Shown: in pieces, positions 1 to 11,856 of the stretch | Layout: every line of letters begins with the position of its first letter | How positions within the stretch are numbered: position 1 is the stretch's first letter | Assembly: GCA_039707655.1 (NCBI GenBank) | Contig: CM077665.1 | Location: 313,224,486 to 313,288,485, forward strand | From: Elymus sibiricus | Taxonomy: Eukaryota; Streptophyta; Magnoliopsida; Poales; Poaceae | Direction: 5' to 3' | DNA length: 64,000 bases | Position numbers and translations under genes: made by a program | The notes under the pieces: generated by a model | Told to the model about the DNA's origin: nothing | Seen by the model: only the letters and a program-made list of their open reading frames with translations | Databases searched by the model: none

Positions 1-928
1 CGGCTTCCGCCTCTCTCTCGTACTCGTTTGCCTCCTCTCTGGTTATAAAGTGTCTCCGTTTTTCCTGAAAGTTAAAGAAGGAAGGAGCAGGAAGGGTAAT
101 ACGGACAGCACGATGTCTATCAAAAATTAGTCGGTATAGGAAGGACTATTCGTTCCTCTCAAGAAACTGGTAGCGCACCATAGCCTCATAATCAAGAAAA
201 GCAGGTGGTAACTCAATATCATTCCCCCTTATGGGTACCCCAAGATAATTAGCTACACGAGTGGCATAAATCCCGCCAAAGAAATCTCCTTCCTTAGCAT
301 TTTTATGTAGCCTCCTAGCAATAATAGCCCCCAAGTTATATCGTCTATCACCCATTACCGCACTCTTAAGAATACTAAGATCAGGTACACAAAGGTGGCT
401 ATGATCATGTTTACCGTTAATACATCTACCTATGAAGAGAGCAAAATAATGTATAGCAGGAAAGTGAATGCTCCCTAAGGTAGCCTGTGTAATGTTTCTA
501 GTTTCTCCCACAGTGATGCTAGCAAGAAAATCATTATATTCAGTTTTGTGAGGATCACTATGGCTGCCCCATTGTGGAATTTTGCATGCACGGTTAAAAT
601 CTTCTAGGTCCATAGTATAAGATTCATCATAAAGATTTACTAGAACAAAATGCGTATTACGTATGGATGAAAATTCAAACCTCCGCACGAAGGAATCAGT
701 GAGTTGATAATATTGCTTGCATTGGTCTGAAATGAAATCTTCGAGGCCAGCATTTCGTGTGTACGCGTAAAATTCTTCCTTGAAACCGGCATGAACCATG
801 AATTGATCCGACAACCATTCACAAGGCCGCACTTGAGCTTCCCTCGGTGGTTCAAAGTCGGGCTCACGTATCGCGAGTCTCGGGGCCTTCTTGCTCGAGG
901 AACCACCTTGGTATATTCTCCTCAACAT
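1..928 (-). pseudogene. Athila ORF1-like retrotransposon protein, nonsense-interrupted, runs off the window
   Basis: The frame starts with ATG at 928 (protein start MLRRIYQGG) and is open for 260 codons to a TAG at 146-148. The same frame then stays open to base 1 with protein-like content, including a charged stretch rich in R and E. The TAG is therefore most simply a CAG-to-TAG nonsense mutation inside a longer ORF. The composition, with a conserved-looking block around CKIPQWGS and the segment TQATLGSIHF, resembles the ORF1-type proteins of Athila-lineage gypsy elements. I cannot confirm the family without a profile search. It lies downstream of protease in element A, where pol would be expected in an autonomous element, and has its own leader. 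The role is unknown, possibly gag-like nucleic-acid binding or packaging. Confidence 0.7.
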
Positions 929-1718
929 CTTTCTTTCTCTGAAAAATTTCTGAAATTTTTAGTGACTCAAAATAAAGGTGAACAAAACTCAACAAAACTT
1001 ATAGCAACTACTCCCACAAGTGCCTAGAGACTACATCATGCATCAAAACTACTTGGGACCATACAAATTTGACATGCAAACTCAAGAACAAGGTCACCAC
1101 AGCAGCCAAAATTTGCAATATATAGAGCACTAAAACAAAAACTAATTGGACCATTGGAGGAGTCACATACCGAAGATCAGTCCCCCAAAACAGTTTTGCA
1201 AATGGAGCTTTGCACAAGGAGATCGAAAATGGCAGCAAAATGAGCTAGAACACGGGCTTAAGCAATGGTGGGATTTTTTCTGGAGGAAGACGAAGTGGAT
1301 GGGTGCTGGAATAAGTGAGGGGGGCCTACGTGGGACCCACAATCCAGGGGGGCGCGCCCAGGGGGGTGGGCGCGCCCTGTGGGCTTGTGGCCCAGTGGTG
1401 TAGCCCCCTGATGTGTTCTCAGTGCCAAAAATTCTTAAATATTCCAGAAAAAATCATACTACATTTTCAGGGCATTTGGAGAACTTTTATTTTCAGGTCA
1501 TTTTTTTATTGCACAGATAATTCAAAAAACAGAAAAATAATAGCATTTTTACTTTATTTAATCTAAATAACAGAAAGTAAAAGTGGGGTACAGAAGGTTG
1601 TGCCTCCTAAATTAATCCATCTCATGCTCATCAAAAAAGAATCCATCAATAAGGTTGATCAAGTCTTATTGACAAACTTTTTTCGAATGACACGGAACCG
1701 GAGAATTTTCGAATAACA
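929..1718 (-). promoter_or_regulatory. Non-coding leader between protease and second ORF of element A, with a possible internal promoter
   Basis: This gap between the protease and the second ORF holds no coding sequence that I can support. On the minus strand it reads like a piece of LTR: an A/T-rich part (about 1430-1560), a GC-rich block with GGGCGCGCCC palindromes (about 1340-1385), then a TATATATT box near 1118-1126, about 190 bp upstream of the ATG at 928. Similar GC blocks occur in the LTRs of elements A, B and D. I infer a possible separate promoter for the second ORF, but it could instead be a splice-acceptor region or an old LTR fragment. Confidence 0.4.
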
Positions 1719-3799
1719 CTAGGTTACCTCAAGGGGGATATGCATGTCCCCAACAATAAGTATATCATATTTCTTTTTGGCAGTAGTGAGAGGGAATTCA
1801 AAATCTCCAATAATAATCGTTGAAATTTTTCCAATGGAGTTGATACTATGAACTTGAGGTTGTTTCTTCGGAAAGTGTACCATATGCTCATTACCATTAA
1901 CATGAAAAGTGACATTGCCCTTGTTGCAATCAATAACAGCCCCTGCAGTATTCAAAAAGGTCTTCCAAGGATGATCGACATACTGTCGTCCTTGGGAATA
2001 TCAGGAATAACAAAGTCCGTTAGGATAGTAACATTTGCAACTACGACAGGCACATCCTCACAAATACCGATGGGTAAAGCAGTTGATTTATCAGCCATTT
2101 GCAAAGAGATTTCAGTAGGTGCCATCTTATTCAAATCAAGTCTACGATACAAAGAGAAAGGCATAACACTAACACCAGCTCCAAGGTCACATAAAGCAGT
2201 TTTAACATAGTTTCTTTTAATAGAGCATGGTATAGTAGGTACTCCGGGATCTCCCAGTTTCTTTGGTATTCCACCCTTAAAGGTATAATTAGCACGCATG
2301 GTGGAAATCTCAGCTTCTGGTATCTTTCTTTTATTAGTCACAATATCCTTCATATACTTAGCATAAGGAGACATTTTCAGAATATCAGTCAAGCGCATAC
2401 CCAAAAAGACAGGTCTAAGCATTTCAACAAAGCGCTCAAAATCCTCATCATCCTTTTTCTTGGATGGTTTAGGAGGAAAGGGCATGGGTTTCTGAACCCA
2501 TGGTTCTCTTTCTTTACCATGCTCCCTAGCAACGAAGTCTCTTTTATCATATCTTTTATTCTTAGGTTGTGGGTTATCAAGATCAATAGCAGGTTCAATC
2601 TCCACATCATTATCATTACTAGGTTGAGCATCAACATGAACATCATCATTAATATTATCACTAGGCTCATGTTCATTACCAGATTGTGTCTCAGCATCAG
2701 AAATAGAAATATCATTTGTATTCTCAGGTGTATCTATAACAGGTTCACTAGCAGCATGCAAAGTCCTATCATCATTCTTTTTCCTTTTATTACTGGGACG
2801 TCTAGGTGCATCAGTATTAATTCTCTGAGAATCTTGCTCAATTCTCTTAGGATGGCCCTCAGGATACAAAGGTTCCTGAGTCATTTTACCACCTCTAGTC
2901 ACAACTCTAACAGAATGATCATTGTCCTTACCATTCATCTCATTAAGCAAATCATTTTGTGCCTTAAGTACTTGTTCTACTTGAGTAGTTACCATGGAAG
3001 CATGTTTACTAATAAGCTTAAGATCATTGATAGTTCTACTCATATAATCACCTAAGCGATAAAGCATGTAAGCATTATGTTTCAATTGTCTACTAACATA
3101 AGCATTGAAATTTTCTTGCTTAACAATAAAGTTATCAAACTCATCCAAGCATTGGCTAGCAGACTTATTATAAGGAATATCACCTTCATCAAATCTACGG
3201 AGAGAATTTACCTCTACCACCTGTGTCGGGGTATCAAGACCATGTATTTCTTCAATAGGTAGTAAATTCTTAACATCTTCAGCTTTAATACCTTTTTCTT
3301 TCATAGATTTCTTTGCCTCTTGCATATCTTCAGGACTGAGAAATAGAATACCTCTTTTCTTCGGAGTTGGCTTTGGAGGTGGTTCGGGAATAGTCCAATC
3401 ATTATCATTGCTCAATATATTATTCAATAGTAGTTCAACTTGTTCAACAGTTCATTCCCTGAAAACACAACCAGCACAACTATCTAGGTGGTCCCTAGAA
3501 GCATCGGTTAGTCCATTATAAAAGATATCAAGTATTTCGTTTTTCTTGAGAGGATGATCAGGCAAAGCATTAAGTAATTGGAGAAGCCTCCCCCAAGCTT
3601 GTGGGAGACTCTCTTCTTCAATTTGCACAAAGTTAAATATTTCCTGCAAGGCAGCTTGTTTCTTATGGGCAGGAAAATATTTTTCAGAGAAGTAATATAT
3701 CATATCCTGTGGACTACGCACACAACCAGGAGCAAGAGAATTAAACCATAGCTTAGCATCGCCCTTTAATGAGAAAGGAAACAACTTAAGAATATAGTA
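1719..3799 (-). pseudogene. Element A gag (3' part) and aspartic protease, two lesions
   Basis: This continues gag from 11107 across the nested element; after removal of element B and one target duplication the frame is preserved. The retrotransposon gag homology block lies at 3452-3799 (FSLKGDAKLWFNSL type, then a Q- and L-rich helical part). An in-frame TGA at 3452-3454 interrupts it. The frame then runs on through a long hydrophilic, N- and D-rich region to a protease-type active-site motif, CDLGAG, near 2190, where the usual second residue T is G-flanked DLG as in many Athila-like elements. It ends in the ILGRPF motif at about 1955. There a one-base deletion in a T run shifts the frame, and the protease C-terminus continues in the next frame at 1955-1719. 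The protein would have been a capsid precursor plus its processing protease. It is now inactive. Confidence 0.85.
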
Positions 3800-3804
3800 A
3801 TAAC

Positions 3805-5389
3805 TGCTAATTCTTGAGCTTGCGTTGGTTTTCCCTTGAAGAGGAAAGGGTGATGCAGCAAAGTAGATAAGTATTTCCCTCAGTTGTTGAGAACCAAGGT
3901 ATCAATCCAGTAGGAGGTACAAGCAAGGCCCCAATCTTTGCACCTGCACAAACAATCAAACACTTGCACCCAACGCTATAAAGGGGTTGTCAATCCCTTC
4001 ACGGTTACTTGCAAGGATGAGATCCGATAGAGATAGATATAAAAGATTACTAAAACAAAAAGTAAAACAAAAGTAAAAAGATTGCAGCAAAGTATTTTTG
4101 GTATTTTTGGTTTATAGATCTGAAAATATAATATGGAAAATAGACCCGGGGGCCATAGGTTTCACTAGAGGCTTCTCTCTTGAAGGAAAATAATACGGTG
4201 GGTGAACAAATTACTGTCGAGCAATTGATAGAAAAGCGCAGAGTTATGACGATATCCAAGGCAATGATTATGCATATAGGCATCACGTCTGTATCAAGTA
4301 GACCGAAACGATTCTGCATCTACTACTATTACTCCACACATCGACCGACTCCTGCCTACATCTAGAGTATTAAGTTCATGAAAACGGAGTAACGCATTAA
4401 GTAAGATGACATGATGTAGTGGGATAAACTCAAGCAATATGATGAAAACCCCATCTTTTTATCCTTGATGGCAACAATACAAATATGTGCCTCGCTACCC
4501 CTACTTTGTCACTGGGTGAGGACACCGCAAGATTGAACCCAAAACTAAGCACTTCTCCCATTGCAAGAATTACCAATCTAGTTGGCCAAACCAAACCAAT
4601 AACTCGAAGAGACTTGCAAAGATATGAAATCATGCATATAAGAATTCAGAGAAGATTCAAATAATATTCATAGGTAATCTGATCATAAACCCACAATTCA
4701 TCGGAAATCGACAAACACACCGCAAAAGAGTATTACATCGGATAGAGCTCCATGAAGATCATGAAGAACATGGTATTGAAGAACATAGAGAGAGAAGAAG
4801 CCATCTAGCTACTAGCTATGGACCCGAAGGTCTGAGGTGAACTACGCACGCATCATCGGAGGGGCAATGGAGTTGATGTAGATGCCCTCCGTGATCGAAT
4901 CCCCCTCCGGCAGATTACCGGAAAAGGCCCCAAGATGGGATCTCACGGGAACAGAGGCTTCCGGCGGCGGAAAAGTATTATCGTGGCTCTCTTTGGTATT
5001 GGGGGAATATTCCTGAATTTATAGGTGAAGAATTAGGGTTGGAGGAGCCACAGGGGGCCCACAAGCCAGGGGGGCGCCCCCCCAGGGGCGTGCCTAGGTG
5101 GCTTATGGCCCACCCGTGGGTCTTCTGGCCTCTTCTCCAAGTCTCTTGGGTTCCTTCTGGTCCAAGAAAAATCATCGTAGAATTTTATTCCGTTTGGACT
5201 CCGTTTGATATTCCTTATCTGCAATACTCAAAAACAAGGAAAAAAACAAAAACTGGCACTGGGCACTAGGTTAATAGGTTAGTCCCAAAAATAATATAAA
5301 ATAGCATATTAATGCATATAAAACATCCAAAAGAGATAATATAATAGCATGGAACAATCAAAAATTATAGATACGTTGGAGATGAATCA
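3805..5389 (-). repeat. 3' LTR of element B
   Basis: A 1,585-bp LTR with plus-strand ends TGCTA...AATCA. It matches 9522-11106 end to end. A TATAAATTC box on the minus strand lies at 5015-5023. GC-rich GGGCGCCCC palindromes sit about 40-80 bases away near 5070-5095. The polypurine tract abuts it at 5390. Confidence 0.95.
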
Positions 5390-5405
5390 AGCATCCCCAA
5401 GCTTA
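5390..5405 (-). other. Polypurine tract of element B
   Basis: On the minus strand the bases just before the 3' LTR read TAAGCTTGGGGATGCT, a purine-rich tract abutting the LTR start. It is the expected primer for plus-strand DNA synthesis. The same core recurs at 7429-7449 and 7484-7504. Confidence 0.8.
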
Positions 5406-8145
5406 ATTCCTGCTCGTCCTCGAGTAGGTAAATTATAAAAACAGAATTTTTGATGTGGAATGCTACCTAACATATTTATCCATGTAATTTTCTTTATTGT
5501 GGCATGAATGTTCAGATCCATAAGATTCAAAACAAAAGTTTAATGTTGACATAAAAACAATAATACTTCAAGCATACTAACAAGGAAATTGTGTCCATTC
5601 AAAATAACAAGGCCAAAGAAAGTTATCCCTACAAAATCATATGGTCTGGCTATGCTCCATCTTCCCCACACAAAGTATTGAAATCATGCACAACCCCGAT
5701 GACAAGTCAAGCAATTGTTTCACACCTTTTATGTTCTCAAACATTTTCAACTTTCACGCAATACATGAGCGTCAGCCATGGATATAGCACTATAGGTGGA
5801 ATAGAATAAGGTGGAGGTTGTGAGGAAAAAGGAGAAGATAGTCTCACATCAACTAGGCGTATCAACGGGCTATGGAGATGCCCATCAATAGATATCAATG
5901 TGAGTGAGTAGGGATTGCCATGCAACGGATGCACTAGAGCTATAAGTGTATGAAAGCTCAAAAAGAAACTAAGTGGGTGTGCATTATAATAAAAAATCCC
6001 CACTAGTATATGAAAGTGACAAAATAGGAGACTCTCTATCATGAAAATCATGGTGCTACCTTGAAGCACAAGTGTGGAAAAAAGATAGTAGCATTGTCCC
6101 TTCTCTCTTTTCTCTCATTTTTTTGGTGGGCATCTTTGGCCTCTTTTTTTTTATTTGGGCTTCATTGGCCTCTTTTATTATTTGTAAAGTCCGGAGACTC
6201 ATCCCAACTTGTGAGGGAATCATAGCTTCCATCATCCTTTTCTCTCATGGGACAATGCTCTAATAATGATGATCATCACACTTTTATTTACTTACAACTC
6301 AAGAATTACAACTCGATACCTAGAACAAAATATGACTCTATATGAATGCTTCCGGTGGTGTACTGGGATGTGCAACGATCTAGCATAGCAAATGACATCA
6401 AAAAACGGACAAGCCATGAAAACATCATGCTAGCTATCTTACGATCATGCAAAGCAAGATGACAATGATGGTGCGTGTCATAATAAACGGAACGGTGGAA
6501 GTTGCATGGCAATATATCTTGGAATGGCTATGGAAATGCCATGATAGGTAGGTATGGTGGCTGTTTTGAGGAAGGGAATATGGTGGGTTTAATGCACCGG
6601 CGAAAGTTGCGCGGTACTAGAGAGGCTAGCAAAGGTGGAAGGGTGAGAGTGCGTATAATCCATGGACTCACATTAGTCATAAAGAACTCACATACTTATT
6701 GCAAAAGTCTATTAGTTATCGAAGCAAAGTATTAGACGCATGCTCCAAGGGGAGAGGTTGGTAGGAGTTAACCATCGCGCGCTCCCGACCCTCACACAAA
6801 GGATGAAAATCAATAAACAAATCATGCTCCGACTTCGTTACATAACGATTCACCATACGTGCATGCTACGGGAATCACAAACTTTTAACACAAGTATTTC
6901 TACCAATCCACAATTACTCACTAGCATGACTCTAATATCACCATCTTTATATCTCAAAACTATATGCAAGGAATCAAACTTCTCATAGTATTCAATGCAC
7001 TTTATATGAAAGTTTTTATTATATCCCTCTTGGATGCCCATTATATTAGGACTAAATTTACAACCTAAACCAATTACCATGCTGTTTAAAGACTCTCAAA
7101 ATAATATAAGTGAGGTACGAGAGTTCAATTATTTCTATAAAATAAAAACACCACCATGCTCTAAAAAGATATAAGTGAAGCACTAGAGCAAAATTGACTA
7201 GCTCAAAAGATATAAGTGAAGCACATAGAGTATTCTAATAAATTCACGATTTATACGTGTCCCTCTCAAAAGATGTGTGCAGCAAGGATGATTGTGTCAA
7301 ACTAAGAAGCAAAGACTCATATCATACAAGACGCTCCAAGCAAAACACATATAATGTGGTGAATAAAAATATAGCCTCAAGTAAATTTACCGATGGATTG
7401 AAGACGAAAGAGGGGATGCCTTCCGGGGCATCCCCAAGCTTAGGCTCTTTGGTGTCCTTGAATATTCCTTGGGGTGCCTTGGTCATCCCCAAGCTTAGGC
7501 TCTTGCCACTCCTTATTCCATAGTCCATCAAATCTTTACCCAAAACTTGAAAACTTCACAACACAAAACTCAACAGAAAACTCGTGAGATCCGTTAGTAT
7601 AAGAAAAATAAATTACCACTTTAGGTACTGTTGTGAACTCATTCTATATTTATATTGGTGTAATATCTACTGTATTCCAACTTCTCCATGGTTCATACCC
7701 CCGATACAACCCATAGATACATCAAAATAAGCAAACAACACAAAGAAAACAGAATCTGTCAAAAACAGAACAGTCTGTAGCAATCTGTAAACTTCGAATA
7801 CTTCTGTAACTACTAAAATTCTTAAAAATTAGGAAAATCTGGGAAATTTGCATATAAATCTTGTGTAAAAAATTCAGACTCATTCGACGCTCTGGTGAAT
7901 TTATAAACTTCCTGGACTGAGCGCAAAAGTTTCTGTTTTTCAGCAGAATCAAATCAACAATCACCGTAGACCATCCCAAGGGTCTTACTTGGCTCAAACT
8001 CTCATTAAAACACTAAAACACAATTACTACAGAGGTAATAATGTGTAAAGCACTCAAAAACAGAAACAAAAACAGAAATAAAATTGAGTTGCCTCCCAAC
8101 AAGCGCTATTGTTTAACGCCCCTAGCTAGGCATAACGCAATAGAT
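5406..8145 (-). other. Non-coding 3' internal region of element B
   Basis: Between the protease ORF and the polypurine tract lie 2.7 kb with no ORF that I can support; the short frames present look random. Pol would be here in an autonomous gypsy element. The stretch holds two copies of the polypurine-tract core (7429-7449, 7484-7504). Its 7.1-7.8 kb part is clearly similar to 16.27-16.95 kb in element D. This shows that the non-coding DNA is a family feature rather than a one-off deletion. Confidence 0.75.
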
Positions 8146-9285
8146 CTAGGTATTGTCATCTTTGGTATGCAATCCATAAGTAGCTCTCATAATAGATTCA
8201 TAAGGTAATTTAATTTTCTTTCTAGGAAAGTGTTCCATGCCTTTCCTTAACGGAAATTGGAATCTAATGTTTCCTTCTTTCATATCAATAATTGCACCAA
8301 TCGTTCTAAGGAAAGGTCTACCAAGAATAATAGGACATGTAGGATTGCAATCTATATCGAGAACAATGAAATCTACGGGTACATAATTCCTATTTGCAAC
8401 AATAAGAACATCCTTAATCCTTCCCATAGGTTTCTTAATAGTGGAATCCGCTAGATGCAAATTTAAAGAGCAATCATCAAGTTCATGGAAACCTAGCACA
8501 TCACATAAAGTTTTCGGAATCGTGGAAACGCTAGCACCCAAATCACACAAAGCATGGCACTCATAATCTTTAATTTTAATCTTAATAGTAGGTTCCCACT
8601 CATCATAAAGCTTTCTAGGTATAGAAACTTCCAACTCAAGTTTTTCTTCAAAATATTTCATCATAGCATCAACAATATGTTTAGTAAAAGCTTTATTTTG
8701 ATCATAAGCATGCGGAGAATTCAACATGGATTGCAACAAGGAAATAAAATTAATCAAAGAACAACTATCATAATTAAAGTCCTTGAAATCCAAAAGAGTG
8801 GGTTCATTGCTATTTAAAGTTTTGACCTCTTCAATCCCACTTTTATCAATTTGAGCATTAAGATCTATAAACTCCGAATCATTGGGACGACTTTTAACTA
8901 AAGTTGACTTATCTCCAGTCCAATCTTTATCAAGATTTGTATTAGAAAACAAAGATTCAATAGGAGTCACATCAATCACTTTAAGATCTTCATCATTATT
9001 TAAAGATTCTGGCTTCGCGGCCATTTTATTGACTAAGGTAGCTTGTTTATCAGAAATTTGGCCTACTAAATTTTCAAGATGAGCAAACTGAGATTTCAAA
9101 CCATAAAATTCCTTAGACATATCATCAAGTTCTTTATTCATGTATTCCAGCATAGCCTTTTGTTCTTTAAGCTCATTTCTAAAGAAACTATTATGGTCAA
9201 ATTGAAGTGACATAAAACTTTTAGCATTATTCTCAATATCTTCCAACTTCCTAAGATAAGGATCAAAGCTTTTGGGTTGAGCCAT
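8146..9285 (-). CDS. Gag-like coiled-coil protein fused to a retroviral-type aspartic protease (element B)
   Basis: An uninterrupted 379-codon ORF. I chose the ATG at 9285 (MAQPKSFDPYL) rather than the upstream one at 9321, because the 12 residues before it are unlike the rest. Residues about 12-85 are rich in K, E, L, N and predict as coiled coil (capsid-like or multimerising). Residues about 86-200 are acidic. The aspartic protease follows, with the active-site motif CDLGAS near residues 247-252 and the flap/second-half motif ILGRPFLRT near 320-328. In a normal element this would process Gag-Pol, but no pol follows. The ORF lies about 200 bases from the primer binding site. Its intactness, against a 3 percent LTR divergence, fits recent mobility. 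I saw no zinc knuckle. Confidence 0.85.
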   Translation of the reverse strand: MAQPKSFDPYLRKLEDIENNAKSFMSLQFDHNSFFRNELKEQKAMLEYMNKELDDMSKEFYGLKSQFAHLENLVGQISDKQATLVNKMAAKPESLNNDEDLKVIDVTPIESLFSNTNLDKDWTGDKSTLVKSRPNDSEFIDLNAQIDKSGIEEVKTLNSNEPTLLDFKDFNYDSCSLINFISLLQSMLNSPHAYDQNKAFTKHIVDAMMKYFEEKLELEVSIPRKLYDEWEPTIKIKIKDYECHALCDLGASVSTIPKTLCDVLGFHELDDCSLNLHLADSTIKKPMGRIKDVLIVANRNYVPVDFIVLDIDCNPTCPIILGRPFLRTIGAIIDMKEGNIRFQFPLRKGMEHFPRKKIKLPYESIMRATYGLHTKDDNT

Positions 9286-9492
9286 AAAGACGAGCAAACG
9301 ATCTAGCACACAAGCAAACAAAAAGCAAACGGAAAGACGAACGGAAGAAGGGCGAATAAAAAGGCAAATCTTTTTGGCTTTTTCTGAAAATCGTTTTAGC
9401 AGTGGGGGAGAGGAAAACGAGAGGGAAATGGCAGATAATGTAAATGCAAGAGATGAGTTTGTGATGGGTACTTGGTAGGCTTGATGTAGATT

Positions 9493-9510
9493 TCCCCGGC
9501 AACGGCGCCA
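9493..9510 (-). other. Primer binding site of element B
   Basis: The minus strand reads TGGCGCCGTTGCCGGGGA, 11 bases inside the 5' LTR. The same 18-mer occurs at the same 11-base spacing in element A. It resembles the priming site reported for Athila-type elements (probably tRNA-Asp; from memory). Confidence 0.8.
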
Positions 9511-9521
9511 GAAATCCTTCT

Positions 9522-11106
9522 TGCTACTTCTTGAGCTTGCGTTGGTTTTCCCTTGAAGAGTAAAGGGTGATGCAGCAGAGTAGATAAGTATTTCCCTCAG
9601 TTGTTGAGAACCAAGGTATCAATCCAGTAGGAGGTACAAGCAAGGCCCCAATCTTTGCACCTGCACAAACAATCAAACACTTGCACCCAACGCTATAAAG
9701 GGGTTGTCAATCCCTTCACGGTTACTTGCAAGGATGAGATCCGATAGAGATAGATATAGAAGATTACTAAAACAAAAAGTAAAACAAAAGTAAAAAGATT
9801 GCAGCAAAGTATTTTTGGTATTTTTGGTTTATAGATCTGAAAATATAATATGGAAAATAGACCCGGGGGCCATAGGTTTCACTAGAGGCTTCTCTCTTGA
9901 AGGAAAATAATACGGTGGGTCAACAAATTACTGTCGAGCAATTGATAGAAAAGCGAATAGTTATGACGATATCCAAGGCAATGATTATGCATATAGGCAT
10001 CACGTCCGTATCAAGTAGACCGAAACGATTCTGCATCTACTACTATTACTCCACACATCGACCGACTCCTGCCTGCATCTAGAGTATTAAGTTCATGAAG
10101 AACAGAGTAACGCATTAAGTAAGATGACATGATGTAGAGGGATAAACTCAAGCAATATGATGAAAACCCCATCTTTTTATCCTTGATGGCAACAATACAA
10201 ATACGTGCCTCGCTAGCCCTACTTTGTCAATGGGTGAGGACACCGCAAGATTGAACCCAAAAATAAGCACTTCTCCCATTGCAAGAATTACCAATCTAGT
10301 TGGCCAAACCAAACCAATAACTCGAAGAGACTTGCAAAGATATGAAATCATGCATATAAGAATTCAGAGAAGATTCAAATAATATTCATAGATAATCTGA
10401 TCATAAACCCACAATTCATCGGATCTCGACAAACACACCGCAAAAGAGTATTACATCGGATAGATCTCCATGAAGATCATGAAGAACATGGTATTGAAGA
10501 ACATAGAGAGAGAAGAAGCCATCTAGCTACTAGATATGGACCCGAAGGTCTGAGGTGACCTACTCACGCATCATCGGAGGGGCAATGCAGTTGATGTAGA
10601 TGCCCTCCGTGATCGAATCCCCCTCCGGCAGATTACCGAAAAAGGCCCCAAGATGTGATCTCACGGGAACAGAGGCTTCCGGCGGAGGAAAAGTATTATC
10701 ATGGCTCTCTTTGGTATTGGGGGAATATTCCTGAATTTATAGGTGAAGAATTAGGGTTGGAGGAGCCACGGGGGGCCCACAAGCCTGGGGGGGCGCCCCC
10801 CAGGGGCGCGCCCAGGTGGCTTGTGGCCCACCCGTGGGTCTTCTGGCCTCTTCTCCAAGTCTCCTGGGTTCCTTCTGGTTCAAGAAAAATCATCGTAGAA
10901 TTTTATTCCGTTTGGACTCCATTTGATATTCCTTATCTGCAATACTCAAAAACAAGGAAAAAACATAAACTGGCACTGGGCACTAGGTTAATAGGTTAGT
11001 CCCAAAAATAATATAAAATAGCATATTAATTCATATAAAACATCCAAAAAAGATAACATAATAGCATGGAACAATCAAAAATTATAGATACGTTGGAGAC
11101 GAATCA
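9522..11106 (-). repeat. 5' LTR of element B
   Basis: A 1,585-bp LTR, the same length as the 3' copy. A TATAAATTC box on the minus strand is at 10733-10741. Target duplication ATAAC follows at 11107-11111. Confidence 0.95.
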
Positions 11107-11787
11107 ATAACGAATTTTTTCCTCATGAGTAAATAGGGTGGCTATATCATTCAATTTAGTAAGATGTGCCACAACAGCTTCAGATTCATAACCATGGAAA
11201 GGATCAGATTCAACCAAAGTAATTAACTCAGGATCCACAGAGAATTCATAATCCTTATCAGTAACAAAGATAGGTGAAGTAGCAAACTTAGGATCATATT
11301 GCATTCTAGCATTGAAAGATTTTTCCTTCCACTTGCATAGCAGTTTCTTAAGATCATCTCTATCCTTACAAGCAAGAAAGTCCCTAGCTATCTCTCCCTT
11401 CATAACATAACCCTTAGGTATATTAGGCAATTCATATCTAGGAGAGCTAGGTCTAGCAGATGTCTCATAGTGTTCAGTTTCAATAATTTCATCAGTTTTA
11501 GAAATATCATCAGTTTCAGCATTGACTCTAGCAATTTGTTCATCCAGAAATTCACCCAGTGGCATAGTATTATCAAGCAAAGTATCATCATAAGCATCAT
11601 GCATAGCAGAAGTGGCATCATTAATTACTTGCGACACATCAGAATTAATAGCAGGTGGTGGTGTCGCAAATTTACTCATAACAGAAAGTGAATCAAGTGC
11701 AGAGCTAGATGGCAGTTCCTTACCTCCCCTCGTAGTAGAGGGATAGATCTTGGTTTTTGGGTCTTTCAGATTCTTCATAGTGATCAA
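11107..11787 (-). pseudogene. Element A gag, N-terminal part, split by element B
   Basis: This is an open frame from ATG 11787 (MITMKNLKDPKTK) for 227 codons, ending at the edge of the nested element. It lies just 3' of the primer binding site and LTR of element A, as expected for gag. The protein is acidic, with many D and E residues, and has a repeated serine/threonine character but no motif I can name. Its continuation is at 3799 and below. The codon phase matches exactly when element B and one copy of ATAAC are removed, so the two pieces were a single ORF before the insertion. The start is chosen as the first ATG after the priming site, 41 bases inside it. Confidence 0.85.
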
Positions 11788-11827
11788 CAGATATAAATCC
11801 CAAGTGACTCAGAGAATAGAGCTATGC

Positions 11828-11845
11828 TCCCCGGCAACGGCGCCA
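11828..11845 (-). other. Primer binding site of element A
   Basis: The minus strand reads TGGCGCCGTTGCCGGGGA, separated from the LTR by 11 bases (11846-11856), exactly as in element B. Confidence 0.8.
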
Positions 11846-11856
11846 GAAAATGGTCT

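Larger units (their letters stand above)
3805..11106 (-). mobile_element. Gypsy element B, complete, non-autonomous, nested in gag of element A
   Basis: A complete 7.3-kb LTR element with two 1,585-bp LTRs, 5-bp target duplications ATAAC (3800-3804 and 11107-11111), a polypurine tract next to the 3' LTR and a primer binding site next to the 5' LTR. Its only supported ORF is gag-like plus protease (8146-9285). About 2.7 kb downstream of it is non-coding, so reverse transcriptase and integrase are absent. By eye the LTRs differ at roughly 40-45 positions (about 3 percent), which suggests an insertion within the last one to two million years under usual grass LTR rates (inference). It must have been mobilised by enzymes from another element. 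Confidence 0.95.
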
